NCBI RefSeq assembly: GCF_965216805.1
Contig: NZ_CBDCGN010000003.1
Location: 186,001 to 250,000, forward strand
Direction: 5' to 3'
DNA length: 64,000 nt
Origin: Panacagrimonas sp965216805
GTDB lineage: Bacteria > Pseudomonadota > Gammaproteobacteria > Nevskiales > Nevskiaceae
The notes below the pieces were generated by a model. It searched no databases, was not told where the DNA came from, and was given only the letters and a program-made list of their open reading frames with translations. The position numbers were made by a program, and so were the translations under genes. Positions 52,624 to 60,461 of the stretch are shown one piece after another (position 1 is the first letter of the stretch; every line of letters begins with the position of its first letter).

Positions 52624-53034
52624 ATGCGTGCTGCCCTGGTTTTGCTGGCTCTGAGCCTGATTGCAGGCAATGCCTACGCCGACAAGATTTATCGCTGGGT
52701 GGGCGCCGACAACAAGGTTTACTTCGGCGATACGCCGCCGCTGGGCGCCCGTGACGTGCAGCCCTTCGGCCGCAAGGTCGGCACCTCGATCGCCGGCTCG
52801 CAATCGGAGGCTGCCCCCGAACAAGCGCTCACCGAGGCACAGGTTGCCGACTGCGCGCGCAAGCGGGCCCAGCTCGGGACCTATCGCAACGCCGCGCGGC
52901 TGGTGGAGCGCGACAGCCTGGGCCGCGAGCGCGAATACAGCGAGGAGGAGAAGGCCCAGCTGATCGAGCTCACCGAGACCGAACTGGCGACCCAGTGCGG
53001 CGATGTCGAGCTGGCGGAAGAAGCGATCCCCTAG
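52624..53034 (+). CDS. DUF4124 secreted protein
   Basis: 136 residues. The signal peptide MRAALVLLALSLIAGNAYA is followed by the DUF4124 signature DKIYRWVGADNKVYFGDTPP. The rest is a charged helical tail with two Cys. DUF4124 proteins are common periplasmic proteins of gammaproteobacteria with no known function. A second DUF4124 gene follows after 40 bp, so the two are probably a co-transcribed duplication. Confidence 0.8.
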   Translation: MRAALVLLALSLIAGNAYADKIYRWVGADNKVYFGDTPPLGARDVQPFGRKVGTSIAGSQSEAAPEQALTEAQVADCARKRAQLGTYRNAARLVERDSLGREREYSEEEKAQLIELTETELATQCGDVELAEEAIP

Positions 53035-53074
53035 TGCCGTGTCCCGAAAATACGGTTGGACAGGACAACGCCTG

Positions 53075-53542
53075 ATGAGCGGTCGTCCGTGGATTGCTCT
53101 GCTGGCCGGCGTGCTGGTGCTGGCCGGATCGGTGGCGCAGGCCCGCAGCGTGTATCGCTGGGTGGATGAGAACGGCCGCGTGCATTACGACGACATCAAC
53201 AGTCGCGGCCAGCGCCTGACCCGCGAGTACATGGCCAAGCGCGAGGTACCGGCGCGGCCCGACTGGGCCGGCGTCATTCCCGGCGAACTGGTGGCCGAAG
53301 TGCAGCAGCGCTGCGCGCATGCGCGAGAACGCCTGAAGTCGTACGGGGCGGCGCCGGAAATTTACGGCCGCGACCCCAGCGGCAACGTCTATCGCCTGTC
53401 CGACACGCAGTCACGTCTGATGCTGGCCGAAATCCGCGGGGAGGCCGACTACTACTGCGGCGACCAGGCGGCGCGCCGGGTGTTCGCCGACCGCAAGGCC
53501 GAGGCACAGCGCCAGGCGCGCGATCAGGCACCCAGCCCGTGA
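53075..53542 (+). CDS. DUF4124 secreted protein, second copy
   Basis: 155 residues from the ATG at 53075. A signal peptide ending SVAQA precedes RSVYRWVDENGRVHYDDIN, the DUF4124 motif. The tail carries two Cys and many Arg/Ala. It is a diverged paralogue of the preceding gene. Function unknown; periplasmic location predicted. Confidence 0.8.
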   Translation: MSGRPWIALLAGVLVLAGSVAQARSVYRWVDENGRVHYDDINSRGQRLTREYMAKREVPARPDWAGVIPGELVAEVQQRCAHARERLKSYGAAPEIYGRDPSGNVYRLSDTQSRLMLAEIRGEADYYCGDQAARRVFADRKAEAQRQARDQAPSP

Positions 53543-53615
53543 GCATTGGCGTGGCGCAGCAGTGCCGGCCGACGATGCACCCGCCGCGGCACGCAGCGAC
53601 GGACCGGTCCCTGCG

Positions 53616-55499
53616 ATGAGCAAGCCCAGCCAGTTCGGCCTGATCTCGCAGCGGCGCTTCGGCCCTTTCTTTGCCACCCAGACCCTGGGCGCGTTCAACG
53701 ACAACATCTTCAAGAACGCGCTGATCATCCTGGTGACGTTCGGCATCGCCGGCCTGTCGACCGCGCAGATCAACACCTATGTGAATCTGGCCGCGGGCCT
53801 GTTCATCCTGCCGTTCTTCCTGTTTTCCGCCACCGCCGGCCAGATCGCGGAGAAGTACGAAAAATCGCGCCTGATCCGCCTCATCAAGCTGGCCGAGATC
53901 GGCATCATGGGCCTGGGTTTCGTCGGCCTTTATCTGGGCAGTATCCCCTTCCTGATGGGCGTGCTGTTCCTGATGGGCGCCCAGTCGGCGCTGTTCGGGC
54001 CGGTGAAGTACTCGATCCTGCCGCAGGCGCTGCGCGAAGAGGAGTTGATCGGCGGTAACGCGCTGGTCGAAGCCGCCACCTTCCTCGCCATCCTGCTTGG
54101 CACCATGCTCGGCGGCTGGCTGATCGCGCGCAGTTACGGGGTGACCGGGGTCGGCGTCACCGTGCTGGCGGTGGCGGTGGCGGGCTACCTGGTGTCGCGG
54201 CGCATTCCCGGCGCACCGGCCGCCGCGCCGGAGCTGCGGATCGACTGGAATCCGGTGACCGAAACCTGGCGCAACTTCCAGTTCATGCGCACCAACCGCA
54301 CGGTGTTTCTGTCGGTGCTCGGCATTTCCTGGTTCTGGTTGTACGGCGCCACGTTCCTGTCGCAGTTGCCCAACTACACCAAGATTTACCTGGGCGGCAA
54401 CGAAGAAGTGGTGACGCTGCTGCTCACCGTGTTCTCGTTGGGCATCGGCATCGGGTCCCTGCTGTGCGAGCGCCTGTCCGGGCACAAGGTCGAGATGGGG
54501 CTGGTGCCGCTGGGTTCGATCGGACTGACGGTGTTCGGCGTCGATCTTTACTTCGCCGCCTCGCAGGCGGCAACGGTCACCGGACTCGGCGCCGCGGCCT
54601 TCCTGTCCGAGCCGGCCAATCATCGGGTGCTGTGGGATCTGGTGTTGATCGGACTGTTCGGCGGCTTCTACATCGTCCCCTTGTACGCGGTCATCCAGAC
54701 CCGCTCCGATCCGGCGCATCGCTCGCGCATCATCGCCGGCAACAACATTCTCAACGCGCTGTTCATGGTGGTGTCGGCGGTGGTTGCCGTGCTGTTGCTG
54801 CAGGCCGGGCTGAGCATTCCGGAGCTGCTGCTGACGGTGGCGCTGATGAACGCGGCGGTGGCGATCTTCATCTACTCGCTGCTGCCCGAATTCCTGATGC
54901 GCTTCCTGGTGTGGATGCTGGTCAGCCTGTTGTACCGCATCCGCACGCAGGGGCTGGAGCACATCCCCGACCAGGGTGCCGCCATCGTGGCGCCCAATCA
55001 CGTCAGCTTCGTCGATGCACTGATCCTCGGCGGCACCGTGCGCCGGCCGATCCGCTTCGTGATGTATCACAGGATATTTCGCATCCCGGTGCTGAATTTC
55101 ATTTTCCGCACCGCGCGCGCCATTCCCATCGCCCCGGCAAAAGAGGACGCCGCGCTGCTGGAGCAGGCTTATGCCGAGATCGATCGGGCGCTGAAAAACG
55201 GCGAACTGCTGGGCATCTTTCCCGAGGGCGGACTGACGCCGGACGGCGACATCCAGGTATTCCGCCCCGGCATCGAAAGAATCCTGGCGCAGAATCCGGT
55301 GCCGGTGATTCCGGTCGCGCTGCGCGGCCTGTGGCGCAGCATGTGGTCGCGCCGCGCCGCGCGCCTGCCCCGTTCGCGACTGCCGCGACGCTTCCGGGCG
55401 CAGATCGAAATTCTGGTCGCCCCGGCGATGGACGGCGCGAGCCTCAAGGCCGAACAGTTGGAACAGACCGTGCGCGGGCTGCGCGGCGATCAGGCCTGA
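53616..55499 (+). CDS. MFS transporter fused to PlsC-type acyltransferase (LplT-Aas-like)
   Basis: 627 residues from the ATG at 53616 (a GTG at 53562 would add 18). Residues ~1-410 form an MFS domain of the LplT type (FFATQTLGAFNDNIFKNAL; LFGPVKYSILPQAL). Residues ~435-627 form a glycerophospholipid acyltransferase with catalytic NHVSFVD and substrate motif FPEGG. The AMP-binding acyl-ACP synthetase domain of the full Aas fusion is absent. Likely role: flip lysophospholipid inward and re-acylate it. The gene is followed by a palindromic repeat carrying an IS4-family insertion. Confidence 0.85.
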   Translation: MSKPSQFGLISQRRFGPFFATQTLGAFNDNIFKNALIILVTFGIAGLSTAQINTYVNLAAGLFILPFFLFSATAGQIAEKYEKSRLIRLIKLAEIGIMGLGFVGLYLGSIPFLMGVLFLMGAQSALFGPVKYSILPQALREEELIGGNALVEAATFLAILLGTMLGGWLIARSYGVTGVGVTVLAVAVAGYLVSRRIPGAPAAAPELRIDWNPVTETWRNFQFMRTNRTVFLSVLGISWFWLYGATFLSQLPNYTKIYLGGNEEVVTLLLTVFSLGIGIGSLLCERLSGHKVEMGLVPLGSIGLTVFGVDLYFAASQAATVTGLGAAAFLSEPANHRVLWDLVLIGLFGGFYIVPLYAVIQTRSDPAHRSRIIAGNNILNALFMVVSAVVAVLLLQAGLSIPELLLTVALMNAAVAIFIYSLLPEFLMRFLVWMLVSLLYRIRTQGLEHIPDQGAAIVAPNHVSFVDALILGGTVRRPIRFVMYHRIFRIPVLNFIFRTARAIPIAPAKEDAALLEQAYAEIDRALKNGELLGIFPEGGLTPDGDIQVFRPGIERILAQNPVPVIPVALRGLWRSMWSRRAARLPRSRLPRRFRAQIEILVAPAMDGASLKAEQLEQTVRGLRGDQA

Positions 55500-55581
55500 A
55501 CCTGGAAAACGCGTTTGCCGGCACGCCCGGGTGAAACCCGGGGTTCCAGGTACCGGCGAAGGCAATCCCCGGGTTGCACCC

Positions 55582-57084
55582 CAATGGCACTACCTTAAGG
55601 GCGTTGCGTGGTCGGGCTGGGTTGGGGGGTCGTGAAGCGAGGGGCTGAGAGCCTGTGTCGTTATGATTCGGTTACCAAGCCAGCGTCATAACGGAGGATC
55701 AGCCCAATGGCAGGCTACCAAAAAAACACCTGAAACTAGCGATCGGACGTCATCGACGGGCATTGGCGCGCAGCGTCGATGACAAGCTGGGGCGGTTGGT
55801 GTCGGCTTCGCGGCTGGATGCGATTCTCCATGCCGACCGGGCCAAGTTGCGGGAACGGATCTTCACGCGGCGGGTGACGCTGGGCTTGTTCGTCGAACAG
55901 GTGATCAGCCATGACCCTGCCTGCCAGGATGCGGTGGGCCGGGCGCTGAGCCAGCGCGTGGCCTTGGGCCTGTCGCCGTGCAGCTTGAATACCGGACCTT
56001 ACTGCAAGGCGCGCGAGCGTCTGCCGCTGGCGGTGATCGAGCATCTGCTGCTCGACATTGCGCACGATGCCCAGCCCTTGGCCGCATCCTGGAATGGGTG
56101 GAGACGCCCCATCAAGCTGGTGGATGGGACCGTGGTCTCGATGCCGGACACGCCCGCCAATCAGGCCGCGTTTCCCCAGAACCGCAGCCAGCAGCCGGGC
56201 CTGGGATTTCCGCTGGCGCGGATCGTGGGCGTGGTCAGTCTGAGCAGCGGCTGCGTGCTGGCCTATACCGTGAGTCCGTGCGAAGGCCAGGCCACGGCTG
56301 AGTGTCGGCAATTCCAGCGCCTGCTGGAGGCCTTCGAGCCCGGCGATCTGGTCATCGCCGATCGTGCCTATGCCAGCTATTTCCTGATCCAGGCAGTGCA
56401 GGACCGGGGTATCGATTTTCTGATCCGCGACCTGGGGCGTCGACATCCGCGCCAGCCGGTGTGCGGCCCGCCACAGGATCACCTCGTCGACTGGGTCAAA
56501 CCCGCCCGGCCGCGCTGGATGGACCCGGCAACGTATCGGACCGCACGCCCGGCTTTGCGCCTGCGCGAAGTCCAGCAGGGCGACCGGCGCTTGCTGACCA
56601 ACCTGCGAACGGGCTCACCCGAACAGCTGGATTCGCTTTACCAGCAGCGCTGGCACATCGAACTGGACTTCCGGGCCATCAAGAGCACCTTGCAGATGGA
56701 CATCCTGCGCTGCCAAAGCCCGGCCATGATCCACAAGGAAATCGCCGCACACCTGCTCGCCTACAACATGATCCGCGCCCTGATGGTGCGCGCCCTCCAG
56801 AATCAATCCAGCAGCCCTCGCGCCTATAGCTTCGCCGCTGCACGACGCGCCGTGGCGCGCTTCCAGGAGGCCTTGCGTCATGACCCCTGTCGTTGCTTCA
56901 ACTCAGCCTTCGAGCAGATGCTCAACGCCATCAGCGCCGCCAACATTCCCATACGCCCCGGCCGCGTCGAGCCTCGAGCCGTCAAACGACGCCCCAAAAA
57001 CCCAATCCGCCTGACTCTCCCTCGCCCTTTGGCTCGCCAGAACATCCGCCTCGCACAACAACAACGCTTAAGGTAGTGCCATTG
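55582..57084 (+). mobile_element. Complete IS4-family insertion sequence, 1503 bp
   Basis: The ends are perfect 18-bp inverted repeats, CAATGGCACTACCTTAAG at 55582 and its complement ending at 57084. The element is flanked by an 11-bp direct repeat, GGGTTGCACCC, at 55571-55581 and 57085-57095, a target duplication length usual for IS4-type elements. One transposase reading frame fills it. The insertion split a CCCGGGTTGCACCCGGG palindromic repeat after the MFS-acyltransferase gene. Intact ends and duplication indicate a recent insertion. Confidence 0.93.
55763..57076 (+). CDS. IS4-family DDE transposase (probably expressed by -1 frameshift from 55707)
   Basis: 437 residues in the open frame. 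The catalytic triad is visible: D in LVDGTVVS, D in VIADRAYAS, and E in the YREK signature YQQRWHIELDFRAIK. The frame's first start is a TTG with no ribosome site, and the family-like sequence KKHLKLAIGRHRRALARS continues upstream in the same frame. An ATG at 55707 with a perfect GGAGG 8 bp upstream opens a short frame (MAGYQKNT, then stop). That frame overlaps the transposase frame at seven A's followed by C (55720-55727), an A_AAA_AAC slip site. Slipping back one base joins the two. A one-base deletion in the A run is the alternative. Confidence 0.85.
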   Translation: MARSVDDKLGRLVSASRLDAILHADRAKLRERIFTRRVTLGLFVEQVISHDPACQDAVGRALSQRVALGLSPCSLNTGPYCKARERLPLAVIEHLLLDIAHDAQPLAASWNGWRRPIKLVDGTVVSMPDTPANQAAFPQNRSQQPGLGFPLARIVGVVSLSSGCVLAYTVSPCEGQATAECRQFQRLLEAFEPGDLVIADRAYASYFLIQAVQDRGIDFLIRDLGRRHPRQPVCGPPQDHLVDWVKPARPRWMDPATYRTARPALRLREVQQGDRRLLTNLRTGSPEQLDSLYQQRWHIELDFRAIKSTLQMDILRCQSPAMIHKEIAAHLLAYNMIRALMVRALQNQSSSPRAYSFAAARRAVARFQEALRHDPCRCFNSAFEQMLNAISAANIPIRPGRVEPRAVKRRPKNPIRLTLPRPLARQNIRLAQQQRLR

Positions 57085-57122
57085 GGGTTGCACCCGGGCT
57101 ACGCGGGCTGACCCGCCTTGTT

Positions 57123-58169
57123 TCAGGGCGAGGTGCTGGACGGCGGCCGCGTACCCGACGGGCGACTTTCGCCGGCGGCGGGCGGCGGCGGCGCGGCGGG
57201 TTCCTGCCGCGGGTGCTCGCGCACCACCCGAAATCCGAAGGCATCGCCGTAGCCTTCGGCCATGTCGGCGTCGCGCTTGGCCGAGCGCAAGGTGCGCACG
57301 TGGTTGCCCCAGCCGCCTCCGCGATTCACCCGCTTGCTGCAATCGCCGCCGCGCACCCAGGCCGAGCCGTCGGCAGGGGCGCCGGTGTAGTCGCTGTGCC
57401 AGCAATCCTCCACCCATTCCCAGACATTGCCCTGCATGTCGTGCAGGCCCCACTCGTTCGGCGGAAAGCTGCCGACCGGCGCGGTGTGGGCATAGCCGTC
57501 CAGGCAGTAATTGCTCCAGAACCAGTTGGGCCGCTGCATGCGCCCGGCAATGTCCAGGGCATTGGCGTGGTCGCATACGGTGGCCGCCGCATCGCCCCAG
57601 TAGTACGTGCTCTGCGAGCCGGCGCGGGCCGCGTATTCCCACTCGGCTTCCGACGGCAGGCGATAACGCTGACCGGTCTTGACGCTCAGCCAGGCGACGA
57701 ACTGCTTGGCATCGACCCAGCTGACGTTGATGACCGGCCTGAAGCCGCGTCCCCAGCCGTTGTCGTCCGGCCGCTGCTGACAGTAGCCGTCGGCGTGGCA
57801 CTCGTCCCATTCCAGGAAGGTGACCTCGTAGCGCCCTATGGAGAAAGACGGCACCGCCACTTCGTGCACAGGCAGCTCGTAGGTCAGACCCACCGCGCCG
57901 ATCTCGCCCATCAGGAACCGGCCGGCAGGCAGGCGCAACATTTCGGGGCTGTCGGCACAGTCGCGAAACACCTCGAAGACTTCGTTGCGGGGCGGGCGCG
58001 GGGACCGCTCGCAGCGCGCGCGAATCTTGGCGTCGGCGGCCGACAGCTTGGCCGCGGAGGGCGAGGACGCGGCATCCCGCCCGCCCCCTTGGGCCCACGC
58101 CGACCCTGCCAGCAGCAAGCCGGCAAAAAGCAACGAAGCGCTGCGCTGGCGGCGCCATCCACACAACAT
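57123..58169 (-). CDS. Secreted FGE/SUMF1-domain protein
   Basis: 348 residues from ATG 58169 (a TTG at 58187 is less likely). The signal peptide ends GSAWA. The formylglycine-generating-enzyme fold covers about 75-325: IGRYEVTFLEWDECHADGYC, RLPSEAEWEYAARAG, YYWGD, NEWGLHDMQGNVWEWVEDCW, GWGNHVRTLRSAKR and GDAFGFRVVRE. The two active cysteines of true FGE (near the RGGSW..C region) are not evident, since the equivalent is RGGGWGNHVRTLRSAKR. It is therefore probably a non-catalytic or different-substrate member. A Pro-rich tail follows. It begins just right of the IS4 element and is divergent from the guanidinium exporter. Confidence 0.82.
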   Translation of the reverse strand: MLCGWRRQRSASLLFAGLLLAGSAWAQGGGRDAASSPSAAKLSAADAKIRARCERSPRPPRNEVFEVFRDCADSPEMLRLPAGRFLMGEIGAVGLTYELPVHEVAVPSFSIGRYEVTFLEWDECHADGYCQQRPDDNGWGRGFRPVINVSWVDAKQFVAWLSVKTGQRYRLPSEAEWEYAARAGSQSTYYWGDAAATVCDHANALDIAGRMQRPNWFWSNYCLDGYAHTAPVGSFPPNEWGLHDMQGNVWEWVEDCWHSDYTGAPADGSAWVRGGDCSKRVNRGGGWGNHVRTLRSAKRDADMAEGYGDAFGFRVVREHPRQEPAAPPPPAAGESRPSGTRPPSSTSP

Positions 58170-58254
58170 GTGCAACCCCCTCGACAAGACTTTGGATGAT
58201 AACGGTCCGAGGGGTTGACCATGCGCGAAAGGCTGGGGTTCTCTCGGTGTCAGG

Positions 58255-58260
58255 TAAAAT
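58255..58260 (+). promoter_or_regulatory. Candidate -10 box (TAAAAT) before the riboswitch
   Basis: TAAAAT at 58255-58260 would start transcription at about 58266-58268, immediately 5' of the first riboswitch hairpin. No clear -35 is seen at the right spacing. Confidence 0.35.
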
Positions 58261-58263
58261 GCC

Positions 58264-58340
58264 GCGCCCGGGACGACCCGACGCGCAAGCTTGACCCGCT
58301 ACCCGGGGACGACCCCGCTGCACTTTTTCGAGGGGTCGTC
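58264..58340 (+). promoter_or_regulatory. Guanidine-II (mini-ykkC) riboswitch with SD-sequestering hairpin
   Basis: Two hairpins carry the class-defining ACGR tetraloop: CGGG-ACGA-CCCG (58269-58280) and CGGGG-ACGA-CCCCG (58304-58317), 23 bp apart. GACGACCCC (58308-58316), part of the second hairpin, is also perfectly complementary to GGGGTCGTC (58332-58340). That segment contains the ribosome site GAGGGG and abuts the ATG. The two pairings exclude each other. When guanidine holds the two ACGA loops together the ribosome site should be free; otherwise it is buried. The downstream gene is a Gdx-type exporter, the usual target. Confidence 0.92.
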
Positions 58341-58673
58341 ATGTCGCACTGGATGCTGTTAGGCCTGGCCGGCCTGTTCGAGGTGGCCTTCGCCATTTCC
58401 CTCAAACTCAGCCGCGGTTTTACCTGGTGGCCGGCCGCTACCGCCGCGGCCGTTGCCATGCTGATCAGCCTGGGCCTGCTGGCGCTGGCCATGCGCCATC
58501 TGCCGGTGGGGGTCGCCTATGCGATGTGGACCGGACTGGGCGCGGTGGGCACCGCCACCATGGGCATGCTGCTGTTCGGCGAGTCCGCGTCCGCGCTGAA
58601 AATCCTGAGCCTGGGATTGATTGTGGCTGGCATGGTCGGGCTCAAGCTGGCTACGCCGACCACCGCCTTGTAG
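58341..58673 (+). CDS. gdx: Guanidinium exporter (SMR family, Gdx/SugE type)
   Basis: 110 residues with four membrane helices; the start ATG at 58341 lies directly after the riboswitch hairpin. The conserved glutamate of SMR proteins lies in GLFEVAFAISLK (about residue 13). LPVGVAYAMWTGLGAVG and LLFGESAS match the SugE/Gdx branch rather than the multidrug EmrE branch. It exports guanidinium in exchange for protons as a dual-topology dimer. The riboswitch upstream supports this substrate independently. Confidence 0.93.
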   Translation: MSHWMLLGLAGLFEVAFAISLKLSRGFTWWPAATAAAVAMLISLGLLALAMRHLPVGVAYAMWTGLGAVGTATMGMLLFGESASALKILSLGLIVAGMVGLKLATPTTAL

Positions 58674-59085
58674 GCGCAAGGACCCATCCGCGGACAACCG
58701 GCCACGGTGTTATTGCGCGGATACCGCTCGCATTGCCGGGTTGGCGAAGAACGATGGTGAACGCCAATTAGGTGAGTAAATTCAGAACTCGCAAAATCAA
58801 GCACTTGCGACGATCGCTGCTTTCAATTAGGTCTGTGAATTTCTGCCTTGGTGACATTCGATCGGAAATTTACAGTCCTGCTCCAACTGTCCAATCACCC
58901 TGTTGGCCACCTCGAAGTGCGCCACTCGTGGCCGGATCAAACTGCGCCAGCAGTAGCTCGGTGACCTGACTTCGCGTAAAACGGACATGGAAGCAGGGAG
59001 CACCAATGCCTGGCAGTGCCAGGTGCGGCCGCTCGTCTGTGTCAGCTTTGGGCAGCACTACCGGGCTTCTTCTTGAAAGCCTCCG
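58674..59085. other. Intergenic with a possible gene fragment
   Basis: 412 bp with visibly lower GC than the window average. On the minus strand, 58870-59058 can be read as 62 residues (..ALPGIGAPCFHVRFTRSQVTELL..), which looks protein-like but matches nothing I know and has no clear ribosome site. It may be the tail of a decayed gene. Nothing else was recognised. Confidence 0.4.
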
Positions 59086-60369
59086 CTACGGTCGATCGAC
59101 CTTTCCGCCATAGAACCGCGGATCGTCGCCGTTGATCGGGATCGCGAAGCCCAGCTCAAGTTCGAAGTTCACAAGGCGTCGCGGCCGTAGGCGCAGACCC
59201 ACGTTCAGGTTCGCACTCGGGGTGTCGAAGAGTTCTCCCGTTTCCCAGGCGGCGTTGCCGATCTCCACCCCGATTGTTCCGCGCAGACTGTTCCATATCA
59301 GCGGGCGCATGAACTCCAGGTACCCGAGATAGTAGGAGTTGCCCTCGAAGGCCTTGCGCTCGTAACCCTTCAGTCCTTCCGAGCCCCCCAAAGAAAACAG
59401 CGCACGGTGATCGAGCGCGTGGTTGCCGACGCCCAGGCCGAATCCGTATGACAGTTGCTGATGGGAGCGCGTACCGATCATCCGTGCTTGGCCCCAGTCG
59501 ATGCGCAGAACGGAGTAGCTGTAGTCCGAGAGCACGGCCTGGTCCGCCACTTCCCAGCGGGCTGAGAAATGAGTGCCGTCATTGCTGTAGATCAGATCAC
59601 GCCCGTCCTTGTATGCCATCTCGGCTACCGCACCTAAGCTCGCGCCGAAGCTGCGGGTAATCGCTTCATCTGAAACCTGCTGCTGACGCCAGATGGGGCC
59701 GAACCCTACTGTCCAGCCCTGGCTTGGCCGATTCGGCAAGCCATAGGTGCGATATGCGAGGACCTCGATCTCATCGACGGTCTCGTCATAGGGCGCAGGA
59801 GCTTCGTACGGAATGACGTTGTGAGCGGCAGCGATGCGCAGGCCATCGCCGTCGCCAAACACGTTCGGTGCTTGATAGACGCCTCGAACGCTCAGGTCGC
59901 GGCCCCGCTCCTGCTCCCTGGTGTCGCGCGAACGCGCCAACAACCTCAGCGTGTGGTTCAAGCCCCAGATATTGCTCACACGCCCTTCGACGCCAACGCT
60001 GTTCTGGCCATCCGAGTTGGCCGAGAGTCTGGGGTAGACCTGCCAGAACCACTTCTCGTCCACCACATAAACCAAGCGCACCCCTCCGTCCTGCGGCTCG
60101 GTATGCAGGGCAACCGACCTGAAGAGGCCGAGGTTCTGGATTTGCTGACGGGCCGCCTCCGCCCGCTCCGGATCAAAGGAATCGCCCAGTTGAAGCGCGA
60201 CCTCCCGGCGCAACACCATATCGCGCGTCTTCTCGTTCCCTTCGAATACGATGTCGACAATGAGCGGGGCGTCGATGTCCTCTGCCCAGGCGATCGAAAC
60301 GGGCAGACCCTGCAAGGTGAGCGCGAGAAGGGTCGCGGCCGAGATGCGCTGGCGAGGTGATTTGAGCAT
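59086..60369 (-). CDS. Omp85-superfamily outer-membrane protein with one POTRA domain
   Basis: 427 residues. The signal peptide ends SIAWA (about 29). A single POTRA-like domain (about 35-105: IVDIVFEGNEKTRDMVLRREV; IQNLGLFRSVALHTE) precedes a predicted beta-barrel of about 16 strands with SLGGSEGLKGYERKAFEGN, the Omp85 'lid-lock' type region. It is much shorter than BamA (five POTRA) and TamA (three), so it is an accessory member. It ends KVDRP rather than with a terminal aromatic residue. Substrate unknown. It lies downstream of a two-component system and an LtaS-like gene on the same strand. Confidence 0.8.
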   Translation of the reverse strand: MLKSPRQRISAATLLALTLQGLPVSIAWAEDIDAPLIVDIVFEGNEKTRDMVLRREVALQLGDSFDPERAEAARQQIQNLGLFRSVALHTEPQDGGVRLVYVVDEKWFWQVYPRLSANSDGQNSVGVEGRVSNIWGLNHTLRLLARSRDTREQERGRDLSVRGVYQAPNVFGDGDGLRIAAAHNVIPYEAPAPYDETVDEIEVLAYRTYGLPNRPSQGWTVGFGPIWRQQQVSDEAITRSFGASLGAVAEMAYKDGRDLIYSNDGTHFSARWEVADQAVLSDYSYSVLRIDWGQARMIGTRSHQQLSYGFGLGVGNHALDHRALFSLGGSEGLKGYERKAFEGNSYYLGYLEFMRPLIWNSLRGTIGVEIGNAAWETGELFDTPSANLNVGLRLRPRRLVNFELELGFAIPINGDDPRFYGGKVDRP

Positions 60370-60461
60370 GGCGCCAGTTTCACGGCGGGCGCATCAACTG
60401 CAGCTTGCGCTGAGGTTATGTTTTTTTAATGTTGTGCGCCGCGTGGGGACGCACGGCCCGA

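Noticed and set aside
56878..58323. A longer minus-strand frame running through the IS end and the FGE gene
   Set aside because: It is in a different frame from the SUMF1-domain protein and crosses the IS boundary. The FGE fold signatures are only in the 57123-58169 frame.
58870..59058. A 62-codon minus-strand ORF as an independent gene
   Set aside because: It has no ribosome site, no recognised family and no partner. It may be a gene fragment, so it is only mentioned in the intergenic entry.
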